NCBI RefSeq assembly: GCF_001640805.2
Contig: NC_066843.1
Location: 8,209,686-8,273,685 of the forward strand
Origin: Lates calcarifer
Taxonomy: Eukaryota; Chordata; Actinopteri; Centropomidae
Direction of reading: 5' to 3'
DNA length: 64,000 bases
Translations under genes and position numbers: made by a program
In this document: piece after piece, positions 10,881-23,070 of the stretch
How positions within the stretch are numbered: position 1 is the first letter of the stretch
Layout: each line of letters opens with the position of its first letter
The notes under the pieces: model-generated
Told to the model about the DNA's origin: nothing
Seen by the model: the letters and a program-made list of their open reading frames with translations, nothing else
Databases searched by the model: none

Positions 10881-11667
10881 AAAGAAACACCTTCATTCTC
10901 AGCCTGACAGTGATTATTGTTATGATACATCACTTGGGAACTGAGAGCTGAAAACACTCTTTACATTGCGCCATACTGTATCTACATGCTGTGTGATTGT
11001 ATACTCGGATTAGCCACATATAATAGACGCATTACAAAACCTAGACCCTTTCAGAATCTGCATTTGCCAGTTTGCAACAAATACGCACAGCTCTGTTTTG
11101 AATCTTGCGATTTTATTTCCTTCCTCTCTGTAGATTATATCCTTGTTCATGTTCACTGCACATGCCTGATGTACCTGTCTTATGTTCATCAGGTTTTCCA
11201 CCATGCGTAAACTACAATAGATATTTATTTGATTTACATATGTTCTGCTGCTGCTGCATATGCAATTGTGCGTGGTTGTACACTCACATGAAAGTGTGCA
11301 TTAGTTTCTATTTCCACTGCTTGCGTGTGTGCTGTGTGCAAATTGTGCATGTGTGAATAAATGCGCAGATGGGACTTGGGTGGCTAGAACAGGGAAGGCT
11401 GCAGTGGGAGTAGCAGCCACGCTTTGCCTGTCTTTCCTCTCACAAGGGGTGCAAAGGAAGTGTAACATGACATGAAGATAATTAAAAAAGCAGATCTATA
11501 TATATTAAAAAGCAGCAAAGCCCATGGTAGGAGGACTGGGCCAGGGATCATTAGGATTCTGTCCATAATGTAAACTTAAACTGGGCCTTAGCTAACCACC
11601 CTGAAGGCAGAACAAGCCTCTCAGAGAACTGATATTTCATTACTCCAGTCTGGAGGGACTGAGCTCG

Positions 11668-11699
11668 CCCCCACCCCTCACCACCCTCACCCTGCCCCA
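11668..11699 (-). other. C-rich tract, potential G-quadruplex on minus strand
   Basis: C5-A-C4-TCACCA-C3-TCA-C3-TG-C4, so the minus strand has at least four G-runs of three or more with loops of up to 6 nt. Confidence 0.55.
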
Positions 11700-11917
11700 C
11701 CTCCTCAGCTTCCTGGCTTGATCTGTACCTGCCTCATGTAGAGCTGAAGACTCCCTGTGGGATCATAGCCCATACTGTGCAGCTCCACATTGGACTCTGG
11801 ACTGTAAAATGACATTTTCAATCCATCCCACACATGTAAGGGTGACTCAACAAGCACTTGAGTCTTGTAGATGCTACCTCTCTGAACATGTAATATTAAA
11901 TGTTACTGCTTGCCAGG

Positions 11918-11933
11918 AAAAAAAAAAAAAAAA
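11918..11933. repeat. Poly-A run (16)
   Basis: A16 followed by TATCAATAAAAAATAA. No retroelement body recognised upstream. Confidence 0.85.
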
Positions 11934-13019
11934 TATCAATAAAAAATAACCTTATCCAGGCCAGCTGCTATGAATATCAGTACACCAAATTGCTACCAGG
12001 TAGATTTTATTACTTTTAGCCCTGAATTCACACAGGAGAGACAGAGATGTGTGCTGTGAAAAAGGTGTGAAAACTGACATAGTGTGTAAGGGATGTACAG
12101 CATGTTGTTAACATTGAGTTGTCAACACATCTGTGCCAGTCTTGCACATGTGCTGCTGTGAGCTAAACTACCATCACGCTCACATGGCTCTAACAAATGT
12201 CTGTCATTGTCCTTTAAATGGGCTACTTCCTATTTTGTGAATCTTTGCTCCTCTTTGTGTGTGCATTTCCCAAAGTGGACTGTTTACATGGCGGCACCCT
12301 GGCCACCCCAAGAGCACAGGAATTGGCCACGATAACAGCTGTAACAACAGAGTATATGATCTAATAGGAGCCCAGTTGCTTGGAGGTGAATATATTTCTT
12401 GAGGGGATGATTAAATGAGAACATTGCAGAGGAGGTGATAGATGAAAAGAGAGAGATAGAAATGTGCTGGGAAGGAGTGGGAAGGCAGCAGATAGTGAGG
12501 AAGAGAGAAAGGCAGAAAGAAGAGAAAATTAGCAGGTGGGAGTAGGAGAGCTGAAATAAAGAAAAAGAGAGTGAGGCGGACTGAAAGTAATAGACAGATC
12601 ATGGAGCAGGAGGGAGGAAAGGAGGAGAAGAATCTGATTGCTGAGCTGAGAAGGTACAAGAATATTAGCTGTTTCATTACACAGAGCAAAGGATCCGGAA
12701 TCTTTTCCCATAAAGGGTGTACCTATCTTCCATTAGAGAGCTCTGGCTCCCAAAATACCCCCAGAACTGAGCTTTCCGTTTGGCCCTAATTTTCCCTCCC
12801 ATACACCATGAAAGCAGGGTCACAGCACAGTGGTGAGCCAGTCCTGCCTGTCTGTGTGTGTGTGTATTGAGCTGTCTGTGAATTTAGTATATGTTTACAT
12901 CAGTCTATTTTGAAAAAAGTTGAAACGTTATTCTCTAGGTAATGTAAATGGGCTTATACAAGGATTCACACATTTCTGATGCATGTTGGTAAACAGGGGC
13001 AGAGATTATACAGAGAAGG

Positions 13020-13440
13020 TGCGGTTGTCGCTGGTGCGCGTGTTTCTATTTTACTGTATCCGTGAAAGAGAGCGAGAGAGGGAGAGCCGCAGGTGACTTC
13101 ATCAGTCAGAGAGACGGGTGGGTTCCGTCAGTGTGACGGCCTCGTCAGCGGCCCATATTAAACACATTAAACACTGGGCCGAGCTCCTCATTAATCAGCC
13201 CAGAGGGATGACAGCCAGCTCTGCTATCGGCCCCATACATCCACGCATGCCCAGGGCTGTCTGGGCCCCAGGTAATATACCTTTTCCGCAGATAACACCA
13301 TGATAGATCGTCTGCAGCCGCTCTGATTGGGGCTCGCTAGTGTAATACCACCTCGTCTGGCTTTATCAGAGGAGCCCATTGAGCAGTCATGGCAGATCAG
13401 CTTTTCAAGAGCTTCATGATTCAACTGATTTTTGACTGGA
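13020..13440. promoter_or_regulatory. Candidate CNE, relatively CpG-rich
   Basis: This block has clearly more CpG than its neighbours (GGTGCGGTTGTCGC, GGTGCGCGTG, CCGTCAGTGTGACGG, CCTCGTCAGCGG). It also carries ATTAAAC words, CTCATTAATCAGC and CCCCAGGTAATA. CCGTCA/TGACGG at about 13,126-13,140 is a small inverted repeat with TGACG (CRE-like) cores. There are no microsatellites inside. It could be an enhancer, a minor promoter or an unrecognised exon; I cannot decide. Confidence 0.4.
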
Positions 13441-14019
13441 AGGGAAGGGAGTGTCTTGATGTTCGTGTCAGCTGATTTAGTGTCAGACCTATAAGGTGAG
13501 ACAGGTACTTTAAAGGCACCGTCCAGTCATAATTGTCATGTCTACCCCCTCTTGAAAAGAATAATGACGTCCTGTATGCAACCTGTCACATTAATTTTAG
13601 CACAGTTATTAACCCTTCAAGAGATCCTCTACCGGTTTGAGAGGTGTGACTGATTAATTCTCACAGCATGTGATATTAAGTATTTTTGGTTTCACGTGTA
13701 TATCCTAAGATTTTTATAAAGGCTGAAATCAGTGTTTACTTACAGAATTAAATAAGGGCAAAAGACAATATTAGAGTAAATGTTAACTTTTAAGCGCTGC
13801 CGTTATGCTTCTCCAAAAGCAATCTTTTTTGCATTCTGAATTTAATTGATTTCTAATTACACTGCATACCTGAAGGGCAGCTTTTAATCATCCTTGGCCA
13901 GCAATATGAAGTCTCACTCCTTCTATATACCACACACCAAGCTGATCAGCCACAAAAGCTGGCACCTCATCCATAACCAACTGTTCTCCGTTTTGTCCTA
14001 CCAGCAGACCACCCCTACC

Positions 14020-14064
14020 AAAAAAAAAAAAAAAAAAAAAGAAAAGAAAATAAGAAAGAGAGAA
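14020..14064. repeat. Poly-A run with A-rich tail
   Basis: A21 followed by GAAAAGAAAATAAGAAAGAG, a decaying A-rich tract. No SINE or LINE body could be recognised upstream. Confidence 0.85.
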
Positions 14065-14321
14065 AAAAAACTCCTCTGGGAAAGGCATGAGGCTGATAGG
14101 GAGCAATGTGCAAATCACACCAATAATTGCTGTAGTTAGTGGTTCAATTTGATTAATGTGGCTTCGTTAAGGGTCCTTTAAGAGAAGAGAACACGTAATG
14201 GTGATGTGCAGTTAAGTCAGTTGGGATAGAGAGTGTTGTCCACGTCTGGGGGTAGATGGGGGGTTTGTTCTGCACCACTAGGTGTCTCTCTTCAGATAGG
14301 CTAGAGTCTTGGGTTGGAGCT

Positions 14322-14346
14322 GGCTGAGGGGCTGAGGGGCTGAGAG
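14322..14346. repeat. Short tandem repeat, unit GGGGCTGA
   Basis: About three copies of an 8-bp GGCTGAGG-type unit in a row. Too short to be a minisatellite. Confidence 0.75.
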
Positions 14347-15155
14347 AGGTCAGACCCTGTGAATGGGGTGAGGAGGGAGGAGAGAGAGGAGAGGAGAAGA
14401 AAGAAGCGAGGGCAACTCTACCAGGTCCTCTGCTTCTCTTTGTGCCCTTGTTTGTACACAGACATGACTGTATATTCTGCTCTCTGGAGAGCCATAAAGC
14501 CTTTGTGCCTAGCTGTCGAACTGCATTTGTTGTTTTTCAGAACATTCAACAGTCATTTAGGTGTGTTCTGCTCACCTACAGTATTTGCCTAAACTCATTT
14601 GTAAAATGCAGAATGCATTACTGTTGCCTATGCAGATACAACGTTCCTAAAATCCTAAATCCAGTGAATGAAATGTCTCTTTTTCATGTATTCATTTACC
14701 CACCAAGTACTTTGTATTTGTTATTTATCTTCCTTTTTCACCTCTCCAGGCCTTTCGTTCTACCACATGCACATTCTCTCTCCCTTCCCCTCTGGTTTTG
14801 TTGAGATATGCCGCTCTGCATTTCCATTCCTTTGTCCTACCCCCTCTTCAAGAGGAACTCGCATATTTCCTCCATGCTCCTTATTGTCTGCTCTTCAATT
14901 CCCTTGTATCAACTGGGATTCTGCGCTACAGAGGTTATATCGTTTTGTATTGGAGGGTCAGAAGTGCAGAAGTATGTTCGCCCACGGCAGCTTATCTCAG
15001 CAATGCCGCAAGACTAGATTCCAGCAAATCCCACTGAAACCTCATAACATATTCGAGCTCAGGTGAAACACTTGCAGAATGAATAGGGAGTGAAAACTAC
15101 AGCACAAAAATATCCATAGGCTTTCTATCACCTCTCCACATATTTGCACTGATAT

Positions 15156-15213
15156 ACCAAGACAAATTCCTTATATGTGCAAACTTACTTGGCAATAAAG
15201 TCTGATTCTGATT
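15156..15213 (+). mobile_element. 3' tail of a fish LINE-type retroelement
   Basis: CCAAGACAAATTCC ... TGTGCAAACTTACTTGG, then CAATAAAG, then a TCTGATTCTGATT tail. From memory this is the widespread 3' end with (TGATTC)n tail of a LINE family in teleosts (Rex1/CR1-like; the family name is uncertain). Only the terminal 60 bp or so are present, as is usual for 5'-truncated copies. Confidence 0.72.
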
Positions 15214-15219
15214 TGGTGC

Positions 15220-15628
15220 AAAAATATAGACAAACACCATTTTATTCCTCTGTGCCTGTTTATTCCTGTGACAGTATGCAGGCCCTTCACCGGTGATTCT
15301 CCAGAGCACGTGAGGATATGGCCAGGCAGCAGGCGCCATGGTGCCACAGCCTGCTTGTGCTGTTGCTGCTGTGCTTTGGAACAGACATGGAGCCAGTGTA
15401 ATTACTTCCATTATCACCGCCACACAACACAGAGTGACAGAGATGAGGAAGACGAGAATTGAGCGGGACTCACAACGGGACATGTGAAATCTACCTTCAA
15501 CTCGTGAGGGAGAATGAGGGAGTCATAGAGAGAGGTAGGGTGGTGAGAGGAAAGAGGACGTGAGGGAAGGTGGGAACAGGAGAGTGAAATAGTTTCAGCT
15601 GACAAAAAGCATGCAGGGTTTTCTGTGG

Positions 15629-15669
<41 letters not shown>

Positions 15670-17020
15670 ACTCCTGTGCACGCCTGTGCCTTTTTTCTTT
15701 TTCATGTTTGCAAAGAGAGGGGAGCTGTGCAATCAGTTTCTCTCCCCAGCTTGTAATCAGCAGGCATGTCAGTAAACACTGTTAATGGGGGTGGACACTC
15801 TCTCCCTTCTCACCCAAGTCCCCTGCAGTTGCTAATTGGGATAAATGCAACTCCATGCTTCATTTACCCTCACCCTCTCTATTCCTTTCTGTCTTTCCCC
15901 CTCCCGTTTTCTTCCTCCTCCTTTGCTTCTACTTTAACCTCATTCCCCCCCCCGCCTTTCTGTCTCCTGTTGCTCTCTTTGCTTGTTCTCCTCCGTGCGT
16001 GTTAATGGTTTCCCGGCTCATTGATGCCCCAGATGTTTTTTATAATCAAAACATGAGAAACGGCAGAGTGGACACGACACAGTCTCTTCCACCATGGGTG
16101 ATTGAAATGAGCTGTTTGTTGTGTTTAACATGGGCACAAGGCAAAAACTGTATTGTGTAATGAATCAAATATGAGATACTGTCAACAACTGTTAATGCAA
16201 ATCACTAGTTCTTTCTTTGATTAGTGTAAGCTGCCCTGCAACAAAGACACGTCGCACTGAAAGTTCTTGCATATATGCATACTTCATGTACCTTAGAGTA
16301 AGGAAATAACTAGTTGATTCGATATTATTCATTATGATTTATTATTTTGTTGCTGCCTTCCACCCATGCTCTGCGTATATATGATGGTGTAATGTATTCA
16401 TGGGTCTAGCTGCACCATCATTGCTTTTGTGATGTAATCTCTTTTCCCCTGGCTTGGACCCCACCTGTGGGAGAAGGAGAGAGAGCTGTAAGTGCTTGTG
16501 TGATGTAAAATGCCTAATTTGGGGGGTGATTGATGGTTTAATATTGCAGCCTGCAACCTTGCTGCCCCCACCTACCCAATGAAGCTGCAGGCAGGCACAA
16601 AACCGTAGCACTGTGTGTGTATAATGTCACTTTCTATTCTCACATTCAAACCCAGCCGGTGGAATTAAACCAATTCTGAGTTTGTTTTGGTGTGTGTGTG
16701 CGTTTGGACATGTTTGTGTGTGTGTGTGTGCATTGTGGGCGTGCTGAAGCATTTCTACTGTCGCGGCACAGCTAAAATCCACTTAAATATATTGACTGTG
16801 GTCTAGAGTCAGTGGTCAGTTATTGCAGCCATTTCTATTTTCCTCATTTTAACCAATCTTCCCTCATCTCTCCTGTCTCCTTTGTTTTTCCTGAGATACA
16901 GAGCGAGTTCTCAGTGTCACTCATTATCGCTCCCTTAACGCCATGAATACCCTCAACCTTTTTTCCTTTGTCTCCCTGTTTCTCTCCTCATCAGCTCGCT
17001 TTTCTGCATGGTTTGTGTGC
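15220..17020. other. Non-coding stretch
   Basis: Includes a long GT repeat (15,630-15,668), a pyrimidine-rich tract (15,860-15,990) and a second GT patch (16,689-16,731). An octamer-type ATGCAAAT lies at 16,195-16,202. No gene supported. Confidence 0.5.
15630..15668. repeat. (GT)n microsatellite
   Basis: About 39 bp of uninterrupted GT repeat. Confidence 0.95.
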
Positions 17021-17024
17021 TGCG

Positions 17025-17215
17025 TTTTTACATTATATTAGAGCCTTGCAGATTTTAACACAATTTAGTGATGTAATGATCTGATTGGTTTTGCTTTTTA
17101 ATAAACAGATGAGATTGTCCTCTCTGGGAAAAATTACAGCATTGGTCATTTGTTCAAATGTCAAAGCATTTGTGGCGTGACAGCATTATCAGACAACTAA
17201 ACCTTGCAGGAAGGA
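17025..17215. promoter_or_regulatory. Candidate conserved non-coding element
   Basis: Unique AT-rich block with GTAATGATCTGATTGG, TTTTTAATAAACAG and GGCGTGACAGCATTATC. There is no simple sequence and no open frame of note. Composition-based call only. Confidence 0.28.
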
Positions 17216-17219
17216 GTTT

Positions 17220-18622
17220 GGGGTGAATGTCTAGATCAACAGAATTTGTGATGGTGATATGAGAGACTGGTTCTTACCCTGCAACAGTCAGTGTTGTTTT
17301 CTTCTAACCATGACCATGGCATTTCCCTAATTTTAACTTATATATTTATTTATTTAAAATTTTTTTGTCATTCTGGTGGTAGATTACAAAAACAGTAATT
17401 TACTGTAAATATTTTTTGTGATGGTCACATGCATTTTAGACAGAACTGGTAAACGTAACTTTGTAAGGCAATGACCAACACTATGTTTTAGTGTAGTTTG
17501 GAGGACTTGTTGAACAGATTAAATTTCGACTATTTGTGTCTAAACCACATTATTTATCAGAATCCCTTAAAGAATCGATCTTTATTGAGTCAGTACAGAG
17601 CCAGGTGTTGCTGTTTAATACTTCAAGTTTAGCCATTGGAATCAGTTTTAGGACACAAAAGTGGATCAGTGAAGGGTGAGGACCCACTATAAGATGCTAA
17701 CTGAATGAATTGGCTTTACAAGCACTGTGGGGCAGCAGGCAGCTCAGGACTGGCCCTTGATGTAAGAACAAAATGGAGGTTAAAAGTGTAAAGTGTAACA
17801 GTTAACTTCATCCAAAAAAGGGCAAACTTTGCCAGGAGTGATTTACTCAAAAAAACAAACAAACAAAAAAACAAATTAGGTAAGCCAGGAAGTTCTATGT
17901 TTATTAGATGTGGAAGAATATCTGTGCAGGAGAAAATCAGTATGTTTCTGGGATTCCTTTTTTTGTATGACCCTTACCACCAAAAACCAAAATGAAGTGC
18001 TGCTTGGCACAAAATTCCCAGAGAAAGTGGTGGGTTGCATATTTATATCGCTTGCTAACAGGCAAAGTTTTCTAATACTTATGAGTGTCGACACGCCCAC
18101 GGCAACAAGCAAGAGGTGGCAAAGGTGGTGATACACGATTGGGTCTTTATGGTAATGCAAATCATGTAAGAATCTTGTAATTGGACGACTCTTAAAGCCT
18201 TTAGCTTTCTGTATTTGTTGATCTCATGTAAATTTTCCAGCAGGCTTTATAGTTCTGCGTCTGCACTGACTGACCTCCCTACCTACTATCATGTGAAGAT
18301 AGACACTACCTGAGGAGTGGACAGAAAAATGATGATCAGTATCAGTTTCAAAAGTTAGACAAAGTGCCTTTAGATCCTTTGGGATGTGTTCATCATCACG
18401 TCGATGTTGTTGATCTATATTCTATACAGTTCTCAGTGGGGAAATGAATCATAATACTATGCCTGTGAGTCATTTAGCTGTGCAGAAACTACGGTGTCAT
18501 TATGTTGATATTTTGTCTACTATTAGCCATAAGGAACAACTGCTCACAGTGATATGCATAATGCCAGCCGGTGTGGACAAGCGGTAAGATAGACACTGAG
18601 AATACTTTTTCTGAATTTGAAA

Positions 18623-18655
<33 letters not shown>

Positions 18656-19770
18656 GTGTGGACAGTCTCAAATGGTTGTTGTGCTAATATGTTTTTAATG
18701 TCTTTGGGAAGCAGTCGACATCTCTAATTTGTTTTTGTCTAAGCTGTGTGCTTATGTGGATGGGGGACATCAAAGCAGTAAAAATAGCATTTCTCATTAA
18801 CCAGCCTTTCCCTCTCATTTATTTTCCTCGTTCTCACTTGCCAGTTTGTCCACATGAGTGTTTTTTTAGGCACAGCTTGTGAAGTTGTGAGGAGGAGTTG
18901 CCTTAGAAAAGATAATGGGCCGATGCTTGGTGTACATTTACTGCTTCCTATATTCGGTCTTCAGCAGGCTTTCATCAGGAACTCATTCTGTCGTTTGAAT
19001 AATCAATTGCAAAAAGCCTGTGTCGAATCAAGTTACGTAATGTGAATGAAACAGCCAGTTTAGTTGTTCAATCTGACAGTTCCTAGCTTGGTATGAATAA
19101 TGTTTGAGACCAAACATAACAGTTAACAACAATTTGTTTGATAAATGAGGTCTGATTTTCATGACAAAAGAAATGTGGTAACCAAGTTTTTTTTTTTTTT
19201 ATCAAGTTCATATACGCTACCAACCTCTGAGGGTTTTTAAACTATTAAAGAGAATTCCAACTTTTTGATATTAACTTAAAGTACCTCTGTTTATGTGCAT
19301 ATAAATAAAATAACTGTAGGCAACAGTTACAGAGTCTCAATGCTACCTTTGTAACACGTTTATGTTGGAATCCTTGGCTTTCCATTATTCTGAGAAATAA
19401 AGCATCATGTATGTCGCACTTCCCTCATGCAATGATAAATGAATGTGGGGCTGCATTCTCTGCATCCTTTGAACTTCAAACAACATATTTTAGCTACATT
19501 CTAGCTTCTGTGTCTTCTGAAAGGGGCTTGCATATTCATATCCTTGTGACGGCACTATAATGTGGATGTTTGTGTCTCTGTTAGCTGAAAGCTTATGGCT
19601 TCATTGGTCAACTCAGGCGTTTCAGGTACATAAATGACAGAAGGAAGAAAGGCAGAATTATTCTGCTATTATCCTTTTAAGTCATTTTTAATTCTTAAAC
19701 TATTATAATGTCAAGAAGAATAGATCTGCTTTAACATATTTCTGTGCATGCTGAGAGGTTAACAGTCTCT
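17220..19770. other. Non-coding stretch
   Basis: AT-rich DNA with an A/C-rich patch (17,850-17,876), an ATGCAAAT word (18,155-18,162), a CA repeat (18,625-18,650) and a short T-run (19,186-19,200). No gene, RNA or mobile element supported. Confidence 0.5.
18625..18650. repeat. (CA)n microsatellite
   Basis: About 26 bp of CA repeat running into TATATGTGTG. Confidence 0.93.
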
Positions 19771-19779
19771 CATTACTGC

Positions 19780-20130
19780 AATGCATTATCCCTTTAAATA
19801 GCAGTATGAGTGAGGATTATTGAGTGTGCGATCCATCCTGTCCACCATTTTGTGAGCAATCCAGATTTCACCTCTGCTACACAAAACAAATTTGCCATGG
19901 CTGTAATTGCAATAAAAATATTTTTTGTCAAACAAACAGTGAGGCGAGGAGAGAGCTGCATGGGACTGACTGATTCAGCGAGTGATGAAAAGTATCTCAC
20001 CTCTGCAAGCTATTACAGCCTTATTATTCAGTTCATTATGACGGTTTCATGTCACCTGTTCTATTTATTCTCCATTTGTCTCATCTCTGCAGCAACGTGC
20101 CACACTATGAAGGGAAATTTTTAAATTCCC
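19780..20130. promoter_or_regulatory. Candidate conserved non-coding element
   Basis: AT-rich unique block with TTTAAATAGC, GGCTGTAATTGCAATAAAAATA, GCTATTACAGCC and TTATTATTCAG. A 104-codon + frame and a 68-codon minus frame overlap here, but neither shows a recognisable domain. Being open on both strands with no splice context favours non-coding sequence. Confidence 0.33.
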
Positions 20131-20945
20131 CCATGCAGTTTTAAATACCAGTTTTCTCAAATTCATGATTTGACTGAAAGCTTGTTGTTATTAAGAAGGA
20201 CATGAAATTTTCTCTGCACTGATCTTTGGTTAGCAGGGTGTGGTGCCCCGTTGCCCTTCACTCGGCTCAAGTTTCATTGTTTCATTTTAATTGGTTTTGG
20301 TTTGAACTCCTTATCTGAATCATGTTTTCATAATTTAGTCGATAGAACTGATACTCTTTGTGTCATCGTGGAATATAGTTACACCATCAAGTTAATACAT
20401 GATTAAAATCTGATAATCAATATTGTACTAGAATTAACCTTTAATGGATTTATTTTACAATTCAGAAAAATTAAGTCAGTCAGAAATTTAGTCTCTGTGA
20501 AACTGTGTTTAGTCAGAACCAAGAATATGTGGAAATATTCAAAAGTCTAAAATAATGTGAAGCTGCTGGTTTGCTTCTGACTAAAAACAACTTAGTATTC
20601 TGCTTGTCACAGATTCAGCCTGCTTGTGAGCTACTATCAGTATGGTCAAATGTTGTTGCTGGAAAATAGTCAGTTCTGAAAGATGTGATCTTGGCCTAAA
20701 TTTCTGAATTGGATTGGATTTGGTTTCCATAGTAATGGCCACAGACTAGTCCATCTCTTCAATGGTGCCAGTGGACATGCATTTTTATGACTATTCAGCC
20801 TGTTTGTGTAGTTTAGCATCTCTTCCCCTTATATCACTCTACTTGAGCAAAAACATTGCTCCTTTTAATCATATAGCTAACCCAGTTTCTTCTGTGTTAT
20901 TATTTCTTTGAGCAGTTTACAATCAATGCTGATGTGCCCTTAAAG

Positions 20946-20978
20946 CATCAGTGTGAGACGAGGAGTCTCACACTGATG
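20946..20978. repeat. Perfect 14-bp inverted repeat, 5-nt loop
   Basis: Left arm CATCAGTGTGAGAC (20,946-20,959), loop GAGGA, right arm GTCTCACACTGATG (20,965-20,978). All 14 pairs match, and a G-T pair and an A-T pair extend the stem. At 33-37 nt it is too short for a typical pre-miRNA. No promoter or poly-T terminator context was seen. Confidence 0.9.
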
Positions 20979-21545
20979 TTGAAGCAGAGCAGGATAATGC
21001 TAATCATCCCCAGCCATAACAGAATACATTATTCTTAGCCACTTCATGTTACTGTGGAAACTGTTTAAGAGTCAGTAGGTCTGCCAAGGGTGTGCAGATA
21101 AACATGTCACTGTGTGTGTTTGTGTGTGCGTATTTGTATGCGTGTGTTTGTGTGGCTTGGCATGCTGTGTGTTTTATCAATTGAAACGTTGCAGTACCCG
21201 GCGGCAATGCACGTTTGACGGGTTAATTTGAAAAACAGATGAACAGATTCACAGAAATTCATGGGTCAGAGAGAAATGTAAAAGTGGAAGGAAGAGAAAC
21301 TGGCAGATGATGGGGGAGAAAGATGCACTAAGACTGCACTGAGAGGACTGAGTCTGGAGCAGAAGAGAGAGTAAGACAAAGAAAGATAAATGGGGAAAGA
21401 GAGATATGAGAAAGAGTAGTTGTGACATGTATGTACAGTATATATAGATTGTTATAGGGGCGTGTATAAAACCCTCTCTGCGAGGTGCGATGAATTGGCT
21501 CTATTAATGAAAGTGTGAGCCACTGTGTGGTCATGGATTCAGGAT

Positions 21546-21546
<1 letters not shown>

Positions 21547-21591
<45 letters not shown>

Positions 21592-21606
21592 ATACACATA
21601 GACACA
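21547..21606. repeat. (CA)n microsatellite with TACA extension
   Basis: About 40 bp of pure CA repeat followed by TACACATACACATAGACACAC. Confidence 0.95.
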
Positions 21607-22199
21607 CACTGTGCTCTCTCTCCAGGCTCATATCATTACCCATCATTACACCCCCCATTTGGCATCAGCCGGCCAGATCGATCATGGCCGATAACTCTGT
21701 CTCACTCCAGGCTGGCCTATCTATCTCTATCTCACCCTCTCTTATATCTTACTTTCTCTATATCTCTCTTTTTCACACCAAATCTCCTCTCTCCGTCTCA
21801 ACCCCCTCACACAACTCTCTCCTGCCTACAAACTGTATCAGTTTCAAAATTACTTAAATCATCCGCCTACCCTATCCTCCTTTGCTTTTTAGCTTTGCTC
21901 TCTCCAAAGTATCTCTTCATCTCCTGTCGGCCAAATCTCACTATCTAACACTCACTAATCTCCTGCTGACTCCTCTCTAGGTTCTGTACCATATTTCCCT
22001 AACTCATATCTTTGGCTTTTACCACTGTGACAGGCATATCAATCACCTTGTATTTCCATTTGTCGCTGACCTGCTTTCAGCTTCACTATAATATGCCTCT
22101 TCTTCTTCCACTGTACCCTCCCACAGCCTTTCATCTTTCTCTCAGTCTCTGACACCCATCTTGCTCTCTCATGCAGCCCAGTCACACCAGCTGTGTCTT

Positions 22200-22335
22200 T
22201 GCTCGTGACTCACCGTTGCTTCCTCTCTCCTTTCCTGTGCTCTCCTCTCCTCCTCCTTCTCTTCCTTCTCCTCCACCACCTCCTTGTGCTCCTCCTCTTC
22301 CTCTTATAACACTATAGCCCCCCCTTCCTCTCTGT
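22200..22335. repeat. Pyrimidine-rich low-complexity tract
   Basis: Nearly continuous C/T on the + strand with many TCC and CTTC units (for example CTCCTCCTCCTTCTCTTCC). It gives the potential for a triplex-forming homopurine-homopyrimidine duplex. Confidence 0.75.
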
Positions 22336-22479
22336 AGAGAGAAATTGGTGCTCACATTAAGACTTGAAGGCTCAAAGCTGGGCTCAACAGTCTCTTATAA
22401 AAGTTGTGAGCTTTGTGAGTTTCACTTGGAAAAGCAAGTGACAGACAGATGCGATGAACACTTGAGGAACAGAAAAAAA

Positions 22480-23070
22480 CAAAACCCAATTTCATTCACG
22501 CTGATCGTATTTGAGGGCCTGATAACATGGCCCGAAAAGGAGGAGAGCGATCAGCTGCTTTTCGTCTCCTTCTCCTTCAGTCCCTCTCTTTACTTACGTC
22601 TCTTGATCTAATGATGCTCTTGCTTGTGTATGTTCCACATTGATTCTAATTCAATTTGGATGGAACGAGTCTTTCAGACAATTGTCTGCAGCGAGGGCCC
22701 CAGATGGATTTTTAGCTTCTTCTGCAGGCATTAGAGATTAATGGGAGGAAGGCCACACTGGACAGAAGAGAGCAACAATCAATTTCTCAATAATTCCATA
22801 TTTACACATTCTCATGTAAAGAGAGTAATAAAGAAGAGAGGGAGAAAAAGGAGGTGAGTGTAGCACGTTGTATTGCACCTCCCTCTCCAGGGAGAAAAAG
22901 CAGTATTGCAGGAAGAAATGAATGCAGCGTTGCCACAACATGGCGACTCTGTGCCGTTATATATTAATGACATGCCCGTCTGTGTAAATAAATCGGCCCT
23001 GTTGCATGAAAAATGGAGAAAGATTTGATGAATTGATTTTAATTGATGATTCACTTTGGCTTGGCAATAA
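22480..23070. promoter_or_regulatory. Candidate CNE cluster
   Basis: Two unique blocks (22,480-22,740 and 22,900-23,065) around a short purine-rich piece. Words include CTGATCGTATTTGAGG, TTCTAATTCAATTTGG, GAGATTAATGGG, ATATATTAATGACATG and TTGATTTTAATTGATGATTC. The palindromic-looking CAGACAATTGTCTG lies at about 22,676-22,689. Regulatory role inferred only. Confidence 0.37.

Larger units (their letters stand above)
10890..13010. other. Non-coding stretch
   Basis: Contains a C-rich G4-type tract (11,668-11,699), a poly-A run (11,918-11,933) and a purine-rich block (12,420-12,640; GAGAGA, GGAAGGAG). The minus-strand frames over the purine block are low-complexity Ser/Leu/Phe-rich shadows. No gene supported. 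Confidence 0.55.
13450..15150. other. Non-coding stretch
   Basis: AT-rich sequence, then poly-A (14,020-14,040), a small GGGGCTGA tandem array (14,322-14,346) and purine-rich DNA to 14,415. The four nested + frames at 14,359-15,066 overlap in different phases and show no conserved motif. Confidence 0.5.
20140..22470. other. Non-coding stretch
   Basis: AT-rich DNA, the 14-bp hairpin at 20,946-20,978, a purine-rich patch (21,290-21,420), a long CA repeat (21,547-21,606) and a pyrimidine-rich tract (21,700-22,335). Frames across the CA repeat and the pyrimidine tract are artefacts. Confidence 0.55.

Noticed and set aside
18109..18122. CTCF-like core AAGAGGTGGCAA
   Set aside because: Several mismatches to the consensus and no supporting upstream motif; too weak to list.
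20944..20980. MicroRNA precursor
   Set aside because: The stem is only about 14-16 bp, with a 5-nt loop; a pre-miRNA needs roughly 22 bp or more of stem. It matches no microRNA I recognise.
21525..21948. Plus-strand frames of 110 and 134 codons (His-Thr repeats then Ser/Leu/Pro)
   Set aside because: They are read straight through a CA microsatellite and a pyrimidine-rich tract; composition fully explains them.
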